Part shown: positions 38,026-44,676 of the stretch, one piece after another
Layout of the letters: each line of letters starts with the position of its first letter
Position numbering within the stretch: the stretch's first letter is position 1
NCBI GenBank assembly: GCA_900544445.1
Contig: UQVK01000009.1
Span: forward strand, 5,881-69,880
DNA length: 64,000 nucleotides
Direction of reading: 5' to 3'
Source of the DNA: an uncultured Lachnospiraceae bacterium
Lineage (GTDB): Bacteria > Bacillota > Clostridia > Lachnospirales > Lachnospiraceae
Made by a program: the position numbers and the translations under genes
Notes under the pieces: model-generated
Database searches by the model: none
What the model saw: only the letters and a program-made list of their open reading frames with translations
Told to the model about the DNA's origin: nothing

Positions 38026-38239
38026 AAAAAATCCTCTCTGCGAAGAACAGAGAGGAAGAATTGTTCCAAACAACGGATATCAGGCCCTGCGGGCCATCCT
38101 TTTGTTTCATCAATCCGTTTCCGAAGGAAACGGGAACTGACGTTAACTCTTTCCTCGGCAGGCGTTAAAACCCTTACACCTAATCGGTACCTGCTGTCTT
38201 CGGCAGGATCCGGCGCACTTACGCTCCGAAACCTTGTTT
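38026..38239 (-). promoter_or_regulatory. L10 (rplJ) leader with intrinsic attenuator
   Basis: About 210-nt leader. Next to the gene is a perfect 9-bp terminator stem (TCCTCTCTG / CAGAGAGGA, 38032-38056) followed on the minus strand by TTTTTT. Upstream lies the folded region of the L10(L12)4 binding motif (38090-38230). In Firmicutes, excess L10-L12 binding favours termination. Assignment rests on position and layout. Confidence 0.85.
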
Positions 38240-38268
38240 ACCATATCATATTCCCGCTTTCCCGTCAA
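38240..38268 (-). promoter_or_regulatory. rplJL promoter
   Basis: Minus strand TTGACG (38263-38268), 17 nt, TATGGT (38240-38245), directly upstream of the L10 leader. Confidence 0.72.
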
Positions 38269-38300
38269 GGAAAAGTTCTGCTTTTTTATAACTTTTTTCA

Positions 38301-38493
38301 TTACTATTCACAACCGATTCAGAATGGACAACACGCGCGTCGTGCCTGCACGTAAGCACGTGTTGTCCATTCTGGATCTGGACTGCGAAGCAGCGGAGAG
38401 CGCGTAGCGCGGCTTTGCGAATGGCGCGGAGTGAACTGTAACCCTCGAAGAGGCGACGGGTGCGAATGAGGGTGGGGCGGCTGTGAATGGTAA
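38301..38493. repeat. 193-bp MITE/REP-like element with terminal inverted repeats
   Basis: Ends: TTACTATTCACAACCG (38301-38316) and CGGCTGTGAATGGTAA (38478-38493), inverted copies with 14 of 16 matches. Inside is a perfect 15-bp inverted repeat AGAATGGACAACACG / CGTGTTGTCCATTCT (38321-38373) that extends to ~20 bp, with a CGTG-CCTG-CACG hairpin in its loop. A third partial copy of the end lies at 38431-38443 (GTGAACTGTAACC). No credible protein is encoded. It looks like a non-autonomous mobile or extragenic palindromic repeat. Confidence 0.7.
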
Positions 38494-38525
38494 CCGTTTT
38501 TCACGGCCTGAAAAAGCCCGAACGG

Positions 38526-39782
38526 TCAGGATGTCTTTGTCACATACCCTTCCGCATCGATCGTCACGCCGGACGAAAGACTCTGCATATGGCTGATCAC
38601 CCGCGCCATTTCCGCCCCGTCCAGAAGGCTGGTCCGGCAGTCTTTCTGAAGGGCAGGGATGAAACGGAAGCTTTTCAGGGCTCCGGTCTGTGCGTCGAGC
38701 TTCACTTCCACCAGGCAGGTATCCTGTGTTTTGGAATTAAAAAGGAAATTTCCCACGCTGTAAATCACCGGGGTGTCGCCGATCCATTCGATTCCCTGCA
38801 GGACATGGGGATGATCCCCGATGATCAGGTCCGCCCCCGCCTGCGCGATTAGCGGCGCCTGTTCCTTCTGCGCCCAGTCCAGTTCGGTCGTGCTTTCCGT
38901 TCCCCAGTGAACGTATACCACCACAAAATCGCTCACCGCCTTCGCCTTTTCCACTTCGGAAAGGAGCAGCTCCACATTCCGACAGCGGAAAACGCCGGGA
39001 GAAGTTTCCGTCGCCCCCTTTGTATCCGGGTTGTCCATCCGTTCGATCTGGGTTGCGGAAAGGAAGGCGATCTTCACGTTTTCCGTCACAAAATATACCG
39101 GACGGACCGCTTCTGTCAGATTTCTTCCCGCCCCCACGTAAGGCATCCCGGCCGCCGTCAGCGTATCCAGGGTATCCAGCAGGGAGATTTCTCCATAATC
39201 GTAAACGTGATTGTTGGCAAGGGAAACGATATCTGCCCCCATCTCGGAAAGCAGGGCCGCATGCTCCGGCTTTGCGCGGAAGGTAAACGCCTTCCCTTCC
39301 GTCGGCGTTCCTCTTGTGGTATAGGTGAATTCATTGTTCACCATAAAAATGTCTGCTCCCCGCATTTCCTGCAGAATGGCCGCGTCAAAGCCCGCTTCCA
39401 CCAGGCTCCCTCCGCCTGCGCGGCCTTTCATTTTCACCATGATGCTGTAATTATCGTCAAACAGGATATCCCCGGCAAAAACGAGGCTGATCTCGTCCGC
39501 CTTCTGCGGGGCAATGGGTATCATATTCTGCGCAGCCATCTGCTCCGGACTGGAAAGCAGCTCCGCATATTTTCCCGTGGCTCCGTTCTCAGCGGAAGCA
39601 TTTTCCGCTTCGCTTTCCTGAGGCAGAATGGCCGTTCCCGTAACCGCTACCGCCTCAAGGCCGGCCTCCTCTCCCAGAACCGTCCAGCCCGTCAGAAGCA
39701 GGGTAACTCCCATGACCACCACCAGAAGCAGCACCAGACCAAACAGGGGCAGTTTTCTTTTTCTCTTTCTTCTTCGCATCAT
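38526..39782 (-). CDS. CapA-family metallophosphatase-like protein (PGA_cap domain)
   Basis: About 418 residues from the ATG at 39782, which follows GGGAGGG. A basic N-terminus (RRRKRKRK) and one membrane helix 'LPLFGLVLLLVVVMGVTLLL' anchor the protein, with an Ala/Glu/Ser linker to ~95. The CapA/calcineurin-like domain follows: 'ISLVFAGDILFDDNYSIM', 'VNNEFTYTTRGTP', 'ADIVSLANNHVYDYGEISLLDTLDTL', 'VVYVHWGTESTTELDWAQKE' and 'GADLIIGDHPHVLQGIEWIGDTPVIYSVGNFLF'. Named for poly-gamma-glutamate capsule synthesis, but stand-alone copies without capB/capC, as here, have unclear roles in the cell envelope. Confidence 0.87.
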   Translation of the reverse strand: MMRRRKRKRKLPLFGLVLLLVVVMGVTLLLTGWTVLGEEAGLEAVAVTGTAILPQESEAENASAENGATGKYAELLSSPEQMAAQNMIPIAPQKADEISLVFAGDILFDDNYSIMVKMKGRAGGGSLVEAGFDAAILQEMRGADIFMVNNEFTYTTRGTPTEGKAFTFRAKPEHAALLSEMGADIVSLANNHVYDYGEISLLDTLDTLTAAGMPYVGAGRNLTEAVRPVYFVTENVKIAFLSATQIERMDNPDTKGATETSPGVFRCRNVELLLSEVEKAKAVSDFVVVYVHWGTESTTELDWAQKEQAPLIAQAGADLIIGDHPHVLQGIEWIGDTPVIYSVGNFLFNSKTQDTCLVEVKLDAQTGALKSFRFIPALQKDCRTSLLDGAEMARVISHMQSLSSGVTIDAEGYVTKTS

Positions 39783-39855
39783 TTTCCGCCCTCCCGCGCC
39801 GCAGGCTTCCATCCCATGCCGGAATCTCCCGCCGTGCGCTGCGTTTGTTGCTCCC

Positions 39856-39885
39856 ATTATGCTTCATGAGAGCCTTCTTCGTCAA
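39856..39885 (-). promoter_or_regulatory. Candidate promoter of the CapA-like gene
   Basis: Minus strand TTGACG (39880-39885), 18-nt spacer, CATAAT (39856-39861). It abuts the divergent sigma-G-type promoter of the gerA gene. Confidence 0.5.
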
Positions 39886-39915
39886 GCATAAAGCGCCGCG
39901 TTCCTGCACATAATA
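39886..39915 (+). promoter_or_regulatory. Sigma-G-type sporulation promoter of the gerA-like gene
   Basis: GCATA (39886-39890), 18-nt spacer, CATAATA (39909-39915). This matches the known sigma-G consensus GnATR-N18-CATnnTA at every defined position, 40 nt before the ATG. It predicts forespore-specific expression. Confidence 0.75.
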
Positions 39916-39954
39916 TTTCCAGTTATCATTTATCAACACGAGGCGCGCACTTTC

Positions 39955-41391
39955 ATGAAATTATCCACAAATCTTGAAGAAAATATCCATAAGGCACAAG
40001 AGCTTCTGCCACTTGGCAAAAGCTTTGACCTGGTGACAAGGCAGCTGTATCTGGGAGAAACAAAGGGTTTCTGGATTGGCGTAAACGGATTTTTGAAGGT
40101 AGAAATCCTTCAGCAGATTTTTTCTGATCTGCAGAATCCTCTCTATACACAGAATCTGAAAATAGAAGACATTCAGAAATACATGGATTCCAAAATCGGA
40201 TATGTGCAGACCTCCCTGTCCGACGACTGGGACGACATCCTGCGCAGCCTCCTGAGCGGCCCGTCCCTGCTCATGCTGGACGGCTTCAGTCAGGCAATCC
40301 TTCTGGATGTGCGGACCTATCCGGCGAGAAGCATTTCAGAGCCGGACGCGGAAAAGGTGACGAAGGGGGCCAGGGATGGTTTTGTGGAGACGCTTCTTTT
40401 CAATGCCAACCTGATCCGGCGGCGCATCCGCGACCCGAGACTCACCTTCGAGCTGACCTCTGTGGGAAGCGAAAGCAAAACGGATGTGGCAATCGCCTAT
40501 CTGGATCATGCCGCCGACCCGGGACTGGTAAAGCAGCTGCGCGAGGTTCTCTCCTCCCTCCCCGTCACTGCCCTGACCATGGGTTCCAAAAGTCTGGAGG
40601 AGCTGCTGGTAAAGAAAAAATGGTTCCATCTTCTGCCCAGCATTTTCCTGACGGAACGTCCGGACGTGGCCTGCAGCTTTCTGACAGAGGGGCACGTCGC
40701 AGTCATTGTGGACAACTCTCCCGCCGTGCTGATCCTGCCCTGCACCATTTTTCAGTTCACCCAGAGTCCGGAGGACTATTATAAAAGCACGGTGGTGGGC
40801 ACCTACTTCCGGCTGGTGCGCTTTCTGTGCATCCCCATCAGCCTCATTCTCATGCCGCTGTTTTTGCTGCTGACCGCACATTTTCCACAGCTTTCTGAAA
40901 AATGGAACCTGCTGTCCACACAGGATCTGCCCGGACCCACCATCATTTTCTATGTGTTCGCCGTGGAATTTCTTCTGGATCTGTTCCGCTATTCCGCGAC
41001 GCTGCGCTCCAGCCAGTTTTCCGGCTCGCTGTCCATCATCGGAGGACTGATCATCGGGGATATTGCGGTGGAGCTGAACTGGGCCTCCACGGAAATCCTG
41101 TTCTATGCCGCAGTCACCATGCTCGCTTCCCTGACGCTCTCCAGCCTGGAGTTCGGGGACGGCATCCGGCTGTACCGGATTTTCCTCATTATCGCCACCG
41201 CATTTTTCGGTTTCTGGGGATTTGCAGGAGGCCTTGTCCTGGTACTGCTCTCCATCCTGACCACCCCGACCTTCGGCGGGAAAAGCTATTTCTGGCCTCT
41301 GTTCCCCTTCAACTGGGAGGCGCTGAAAACGCTGCTGTTCCGTTATCCCGTCTCCAAAGCTCAGCCGGACAAGGTCTGGAAAAGACGCTAA
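39955..41391 (+). CDS. GerA-family spore germination protein (GerAA/SpoVAF type)
   Basis: 478 residues. The N-terminal soluble domain (~1-280) has 'KSFDLVTRQLYLGETKGFWIGVNGFLK' and 'AKSISEPDAEKVTKGARDGFVETLLFNANLIRRRIRDPRL'-type blocks, including the GerA signature SEPD...GxxxGFVExxxxNxxLxRRRI. 'VAIVDNSPAVLILPCTIFQFTQSPEDYY' precedes five or so membrane helices (~285-450). GerA proteins sit in the spore inner membrane and sense germinants or form channels. No gerB or gerC partner lies nearby, so it resembles SpoVAF or an orphan A subunit. Ribosome-binding site is weak. It interrupts the ribosomal gene cluster on the opposite strand. Confidence 0.92.
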   Translation: MKLSTNLEENIHKAQELLPLGKSFDLVTRQLYLGETKGFWIGVNGFLKVEILQQIFSDLQNPLYTQNLKIEDIQKYMDSKIGYVQTSLSDDWDDILRSLLSGPSLLMLDGFSQAILLDVRTYPARSISEPDAEKVTKGARDGFVETLLFNANLIRRRIRDPRLTFELTSVGSESKTDVAIAYLDHAADPGLVKQLREVLSSLPVTALTMGSKSLEELLVKKKWFHLLPSIFLTERPDVACSFLTEGHVAVIVDNSPAVLILPCTIFQFTQSPEDYYKSTVVGTYFRLVRFLCIPISLILMPLFLLLTAHFPQLSEKWNLLSTQDLPGPTIIFYVFAVEFLLDLFRYSATLRSSQFSGSLSIIGGLIIGDIAVELNWASTEILFYAAVTMLASLTLSSLEFGDGIRLYRIFLIIATAFFGFWGFAGGLVLVLLSILTTPTFGGKSYFWPLFPFNWEALKTLLFRYPVSKAQPDKVWKRR

Positions 41392-41417
41392 AAAGGGCGC
41401 CGCCAAAAGCGACGCCC
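41390..41417. terminator. Terminator at the convergent gerA/rplA ends
   Basis: GGGCGTCGC-TTTT-GGCGGCGCCC hairpin followed by TTTTT on the minus strand. It ends the nusG-rplK-rplA transcript and overlaps the stop of the gerA-like gene. Confidence 0.85.
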
Positions 41418-41442
41418 CATATTTATGCTCATTTTCAGTGAA

Positions 41443-42135
41443 TCAGCCAAACTTCGCAGTGGAAACCTTAACGCCAGGACCCATCGTGGAAGCGAGGGTG
41501 ATGCTCTTCAGGTACTGTCCCTTCAGTGCGGAGGGTCTTGCCTTTACGATGGCATCCATCAGCGCATTGAAGTTCTCCTGAAGCTTCTCTTCCGTGAAGG
41601 AAGCTTTTCCGATCGGAACGTGAACGATGTTGGACTTATCCAGTCTGTACTCGATCTTACCGGCTTTGATGTCGTTTACAGCCTTGGTCACGTCCATCGT
41701 AACCGTACCAGCCTTCGGGTTGGGCATCAGACCCTTAGGTCCAAGGATCTTACCCAGACGTCCCACAACGCCCATCATATCAGGGGTCGCAACAACTACA
41801 TCGAAGTCAAGCCAGCCTTCGTTCTGGATTCTCGGGATGAGATCGTCTCCTCCAACATAATCCGCTCCGGCTGCTTCCGCCTCGTTCACCTTGTCTCCCT
41901 TTGCGAAAACCAGAACTCTTACGGTCTTACCGGTTCCGTTGGGAAGAACTACGGCACCACGGATCTGCTGTTCCGCATGACGTCCGTCGCATCCGGTTCT
42001 GATGTGAACTTCAATCGTCTCATCAAACTTTGCAGTTGCGGTCTTCTTGGCCAGCGCGATTGCATCAGCGGGCTCATATGCCACACTGCGGTCTACCTGC
42101 TTCGCAGCCTCAGTATATTTCTTACCATGTTTCAT
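41443..42135 (-). CDS. rplA: 50S ribosomal protein L1
   Basis: 230 residues with '[54 protein letters not shown]', '[35 protein letters not shown]' and '[17 protein letters not shown]'. Stalk protein that also represses its own operon by binding mRNA. The spacer before it (42136-42233) can fold (GGGAGCAGCACUCC, GGCCCAUGGCC) and may be the L1 site. Confidence 0.98.
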   Translation of the reverse strand: MKHGKKYTEAAKQVDRSVAYEPADAIALAKKTATAKFDETIEVHIRTGCDGRHAEQQIRGAVVLPNGTGKTVRVLVFAKGDKVNEAEAAGADYVGGDDLIPRIQNEGWLDFDVVVATPDMMGVVGRLGKILGPKGLMPNPKAGTVTMDVTKAVNDIKAGKIEYRLDKSNIVHVPIGKASFTEEKLQENFNALMDAIVKARPSALKGQYLKSITLASTMGPGVKVSTAKFG

Positions 42136-42233
42136 TATCCATTCCTCCGTTGGTGGTTAACGCAGCGCTCTCTGATTTTCGGCCATGGGCCGGAGTGCTG
42201 CTCCCAATTTTTTCAAACAAAACAGTCTGTTTC

Positions 42234-42659
42234 TCAGTCCTCAACAACAATGCCCATGCTTCTTGCCGTTCCGGCGATCATGCTCATTGCCGCTTCCACG
42301 CTTGCCGCATTCAGGTCAGGCATCTTCGTCTCGGCGATTTCTCTGATCTTATCCTTGGAAATCGTCGCAACCTTCGTCTTATTCGGCACGCCGGAACCGG
42401 ACTTCAGATTGCAGGCCTTCTTCAGAAGAACAGCCGCAGGCGGAGTCTTGGTTACGAAGCTGAAGCTTCTGTCCGCGTACACGGTGATGACAACAGGGAT
42501 GATCAGGTCGCCCTTATCCGCCGTTCTCGCGTTGAACTGCTTGGTGAATTCAACGATGTTTACACCATGCTGACCAAGCGCAGGACCAACCGGGGGAGCC
42601 GGGGTAGCCTTTCCCGCAGGGATCTGTAACTTGATGTATCCTGTAACTTTCTTTGCCAT
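42234..42659 (-). CDS. rplK: 50S ribosomal protein L11
   Basis: 141 residues from [35 protein letters not shown], the exact family length, with AGGAGG 8 nt before the ATG at 42659. The C-terminal rRNA-binding domain '[34 protein letters not shown]' is intact. Binds the GTPase-associated centre; needed for the stringent response. Confidence 0.98.
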   Translation of the reverse strand: MAKKVTGYIKLQIPAGKATPAPPVGPALGQHGVNIVEFTKQFNARTADKGDLIIPVVITVYADRSFSFVTKTPPAAVLLKKACNLKSGSGVPNKTKVATISKDKIREIAETKMPDLNAASVEAAMSMIAGTARSMGIVVED

Positions 42660-42788
42660 GTCAGGCACCTCCTAAATATAATGTGGTATGGCGCAGCCAT
42701 CTTCTGCATACGGAATAAGCTCCGTATGGCCCGGCACATCCGGGACACTGCTTCCACTGCTCAACGGATCGCTCCGTCAAACGTCAAA
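42660..42788 (-). promoter_or_regulatory. Structured spacer nusG-rplK (candidate L11/L1 leader)
   Basis: About 129 nt that can form several stems in RNA sense: CCCGG-AUGUG-CCGGG, CAUACGGA ... UCCGUAUG and GAUGGC ... GCCAU just before the rplK ribosome-binding site. Probably the autoregulatory leader of the L11-L1 unit; no clear promoter seen. Confidence 0.4.
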
Positions 42789-43307
42789 CTACTGTGATTT
42801 ACGAACCTCCGCGAAACTGATCTCAACAGGGGTCTCCCTGCCGAACAGCTCCACATTGATCGTAGCGGTCTGCTTGCTGTAGTCAATCTTCTGGACCACG
42901 CCGACCGTATCCTTCCAGGCTCCGGCCACGACGACGATCATATCTCCTTCACCGAAATCGATGGAGACATTCTCCGTCTGAATGCCGAGCGGTTTCATCT
43001 CTGCTTCCGTAAGCGGCACCGGCTTACTTCCCGGGCCGACGAATCCGGTTACGCCGCGGGTATTTCTCACCACGTACCAGGTATCGTCGTTCATAACCAT
43101 ATTGATCAGCACATAACCAGGGAACAGCTTCTTCTGGACAACCCTTCTGGCTCCGTTCTTCATTTCCACCACATCCTGCAGCGGAACACGGACCTCAAGG
43201 ATCTCATCTTCCAGGTGCCTGTTTTCAATTGTCTTCTCAATGTTGGCCTTTACCTTATTCTCATAACCGGAATAGGTATGGACAACATACCAGTTTGCCT
43301 CTGCCAT
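42789..43307 (-). CDS. nusG: Transcription elongation/termination factor NusG
   Basis: 172 residues. NGN domain begins 'ANWYVVHTYSGYENKVKANIEKTIENR', with 'QKKLFPGYVLINMVMNDDTWYVVRNTRGVTGFVGPGSKPVPLTEAEM'. The C-terminal KOW domain 'FGEGDMIVVVAGAWKDTVGVVQKIDYSKQTATINVELFGRETPVEISFAEV' is intact. Couples RNA polymerase to the ribosome or Rho. 18 nt after secE. Confidence 0.98.
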   Translation of the reverse strand: MAEANWYVVHTYSGYENKVKANIEKTIENRHLEDEILEVRVPLQDVVEMKNGARRVVQKKLFPGYVLINMVMNDDTWYVVRNTRGVTGFVGPGSKPVPLTEAEMKPLGIQTENVSIDFGEGDMIVVVAGAWKDTVGVVQKIDYSKQTATINVELFGRETPVEISFAEVRKSQ

Positions 43308-43325
43308 ATGTCCACCCCGCCACTG

Positions 43326-43541
43326 TTATTTTACAAGGAAATCGATCGCATACTGAAGAACCAGATCAAGAACAGCAATGATGGCTCCCATGACGATGGA
43401 AATCGCAACAACAGCAACAGACTGCTTCAGCAGAAGCTTTCTGTCCGGCCATGTGATCTTCTTAAATTCCGCCTTCACGCCATGGAAGAACTTTGGCTTT
43501 GCAGGCTTGGCCGCTTTTGCTTCCTTTGAAGAATCGCTCAT
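43326..43541 (-). CDS. secE: Preprotein translocase subunit SecE
   Basis: 71 residues: a Lys/Ala-rich start, 'FFHGVKAEFKKITWPDRKLLLKQS' (the conserved amphipathic helix with WP) and one membrane helix 'VAVVAISIVMGAIIAVLDLVLQYAIDFL'. Clamps the SecY channel. Lies in rpmG-secE-nusG. Confidence 0.97.
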   Translation of the reverse strand: MSDSSKEAKAAKPAKPKFFHGVKAEFKKITWPDRKLLLKQSVAVVAISIVMGAIIAVLDLVLQYAIDFLVK

Positions 43542-43613
43542 TCTTTCCTCACATTCTGCCGCGCAGGCAGCCTGAAACCGTCAGGAACATGCACGGCGAC
43601 ACACGCCCATGGG

Positions 43614-43640
43614 CAGCCGCAGCCTGTGCGGCTGTTTTTT
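43614..43640 (+). repeat. Terminator-like hairpin in the rpmG-secE spacer, reading antisense
   Basis: CAGCCGCA-GCCTG-TGCGGCTG followed by TTTTTT, a good intrinsic terminator for plus-strand transcripts, although all nearby genes are on the minus strand. It may block antisense transcription or act as an intercistronic stem. No tRNA is present here. Confidence 0.5.
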
Positions 43641-43650
43641 CCACGGGATA

Positions 43651-43800
43651 TTACTTTGTTTCCTTGTGTACCGTGTGCTTCTTGCAGAATCTGCAGTATT
43701 TGCTGGTTTCCATTCTGTCCGGATGCGCCTTCTTGTCCTTCGTCGTATTGTAGTTGCGCTGCTTGCATTCCGTACATGCCAGTGTAATTCTTGTACGCAT
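43651..43800 (-). CDS. rpmG: 50S ribosomal protein L33
   Basis: 49 residues read directly from the sequence: [17 protein letters not shown] near the start and '[18 protein letters not shown]' at the end, with the four Cys zinc ligands (CxxC and CxxC). This is the zinc-binding (C+) form. AGGTGG-type site upstream. First gene of rpmG-secE-nusG-rplK-rplA, as in other Firmicutes. Confidence 0.97.
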   Translation of the reverse strand: MRTRITLACTECKQRNYNTTKDKKAHPDRMETSKYCRFCKKHTVHKETK

Positions 43801-43875
43801 AATTATCCACCTCCGCCTGAGTGATTACCTGATTTTAAGCATAAAAAAAAGACCTAAATCTTATCTCGCCCTATG

Positions 43876-43904
43876 ACTATAGCACAGGATTGTGCGGGCG
43901 TCAA
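43876..43904 (-). promoter_or_regulatory. Promoter of rpmG-secE-nusG
   Basis: Minus strand TTGACG (43899-43904), 17 nt, TATAGT (43876-43881), 76 nt before the rpmG ATG. Confidence 0.85.
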
Positions 43905-43909
43905 GGCCT

Positions 43910-44566
43910 TTATAAAAATAAAACCTCATCCATCCGCTTTGCACACAGGCAGAGGCTGTAACCGGCCGGAGCGGGAAGCTTACGCAGCTGCGCATGCGCG
44001 CCCTCTCCCTTCACAAAGGGAAGCAGGCCGTTCTCATCGGCGACCGCAAAGCTGTCGAAGCTTCTGTGCATTCCTTCCCCGGTGTACTTCACATAGCTTT
44101 CCTTCGCCGCCCATACCGCGAAAAAGTCGCCGCCGTTTTCAAGCCACAGGCGTTCGTAAGGATGAAAAAAGCGGTCGGAAATCCGCTGCATCCGAAGGCG
44201 AAGCCGCTCCCCTTCCGCTTCCTGTGGCAGAGCGCCTTTTCCAAAGCCATGTGCCTGGATATCCAGCCCTATGGGCGATGTGGAAAACGCGCAGCACCAG
44301 CAGGAGCCGCTGTGGCTGATGGAAAAATGGAGATCCGGGCACTCCACGAAACGAGGCTTTCCATAGGGGCCTTCCTCAAGCTGCCAGCGTTCCGCTTCCG
44401 CCGCGTTTTCCCCGCAGATCCGGCCGCACCGGACCAGGTACAAGGAAGCGGCTTCTCGCAGAAGGGTATGAGAAAGCCTTTTCCTTTCGGCGGCCGTCTC
44501 CCCGCCCCTTCCCTCCGGCAGAAAATTTTCCTTCAGATATATATAGATGTTTTCTTTTTCTGCCAT
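43910..44566 (-). CDS. 4'-phosphopantetheinyl transferase (Sfp-like)
   Basis: About 218 residues from the ATG at 44566; ATGs further upstream fall in or near the terminator hairpin and lack a ribosome-binding site. Signatures in order: 'EGPYGKPRFVECPDLHFSISHSGSCWCCAFS', 'PIGLDIQ' (Mg ligand Asp) and 'FFAVWAAKESYVKYTGEGM' (second Mg/catalytic block). It transfers phosphopantetheine from CoA to carrier proteins. The pseudo-dimeric Sfp type usually serves secondary metabolism or fatty acid carriers; no synthase lies in the window. It follows the carboxyltransferase gene. Confidence 0.92.
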   Translation of the reverse strand: MAEKENIYIYLKENFLPEGRGGETAAERKRLSHTLLREAASLYLVRCGRICGENAAEAERWQLEEGPYGKPRFVECPDLHFSISHSGSCWCCAFSTSPIGLDIQAHGFGKGALPQEAEGERLRLRMQRISDRFFHPYERLWLENGGDFFAVWAAKESYVKYTGEGMHRSFDSFAVADENGLLPFVKGEGAHAQLRKLPAPAGYSLCLCAKRMDEVLFL

Positions 44567-44632
44567 AGGCCTGCAGTCTCCGTCCTTCTTACAGGAAGTT
44601 TTTCCGTTTTCGGAATTATCATACATCAGAAA

Positions 44633-44660
44633 CGGCAGGCACGTCAATCCGTGCCTGCCG
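44633..44660 (-). terminator. Hairpin after the carboxyltransferase gene
   Basis: 11-bp perfect stem CGGCAGGCACG / CGTGCCTGCCG with a 6-nt loop. The minus-strand flank is TTTCTG, so it may be only a partial terminator, allowing some read-through into the phosphopantetheinyl transferase. Confidence 0.6.
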
Positions 44661-44676
44661 CGTTGTGAGTGAACTG

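Noticed and set aside
38319..38504. 61-codon frame inside the repeat element
   Set aside because: Composed of the palindrome and GC-rich repeat; His/Ser/Arg-rich with no start signal, and the TIR architecture explains the sequence.
39955..41391. Complete gerABC operon
   Set aside because: Only the A-type gene is present; the next genes are ribosomal and on the opposite strand.
43542..43650. tRNA-Trp in the rpmG-secE spacer, as in some Firmicutes
   Set aside because: No GTTCRA T-loop, no acceptor-stem pairing and no CCA anticodon arm; only a short hairpin.
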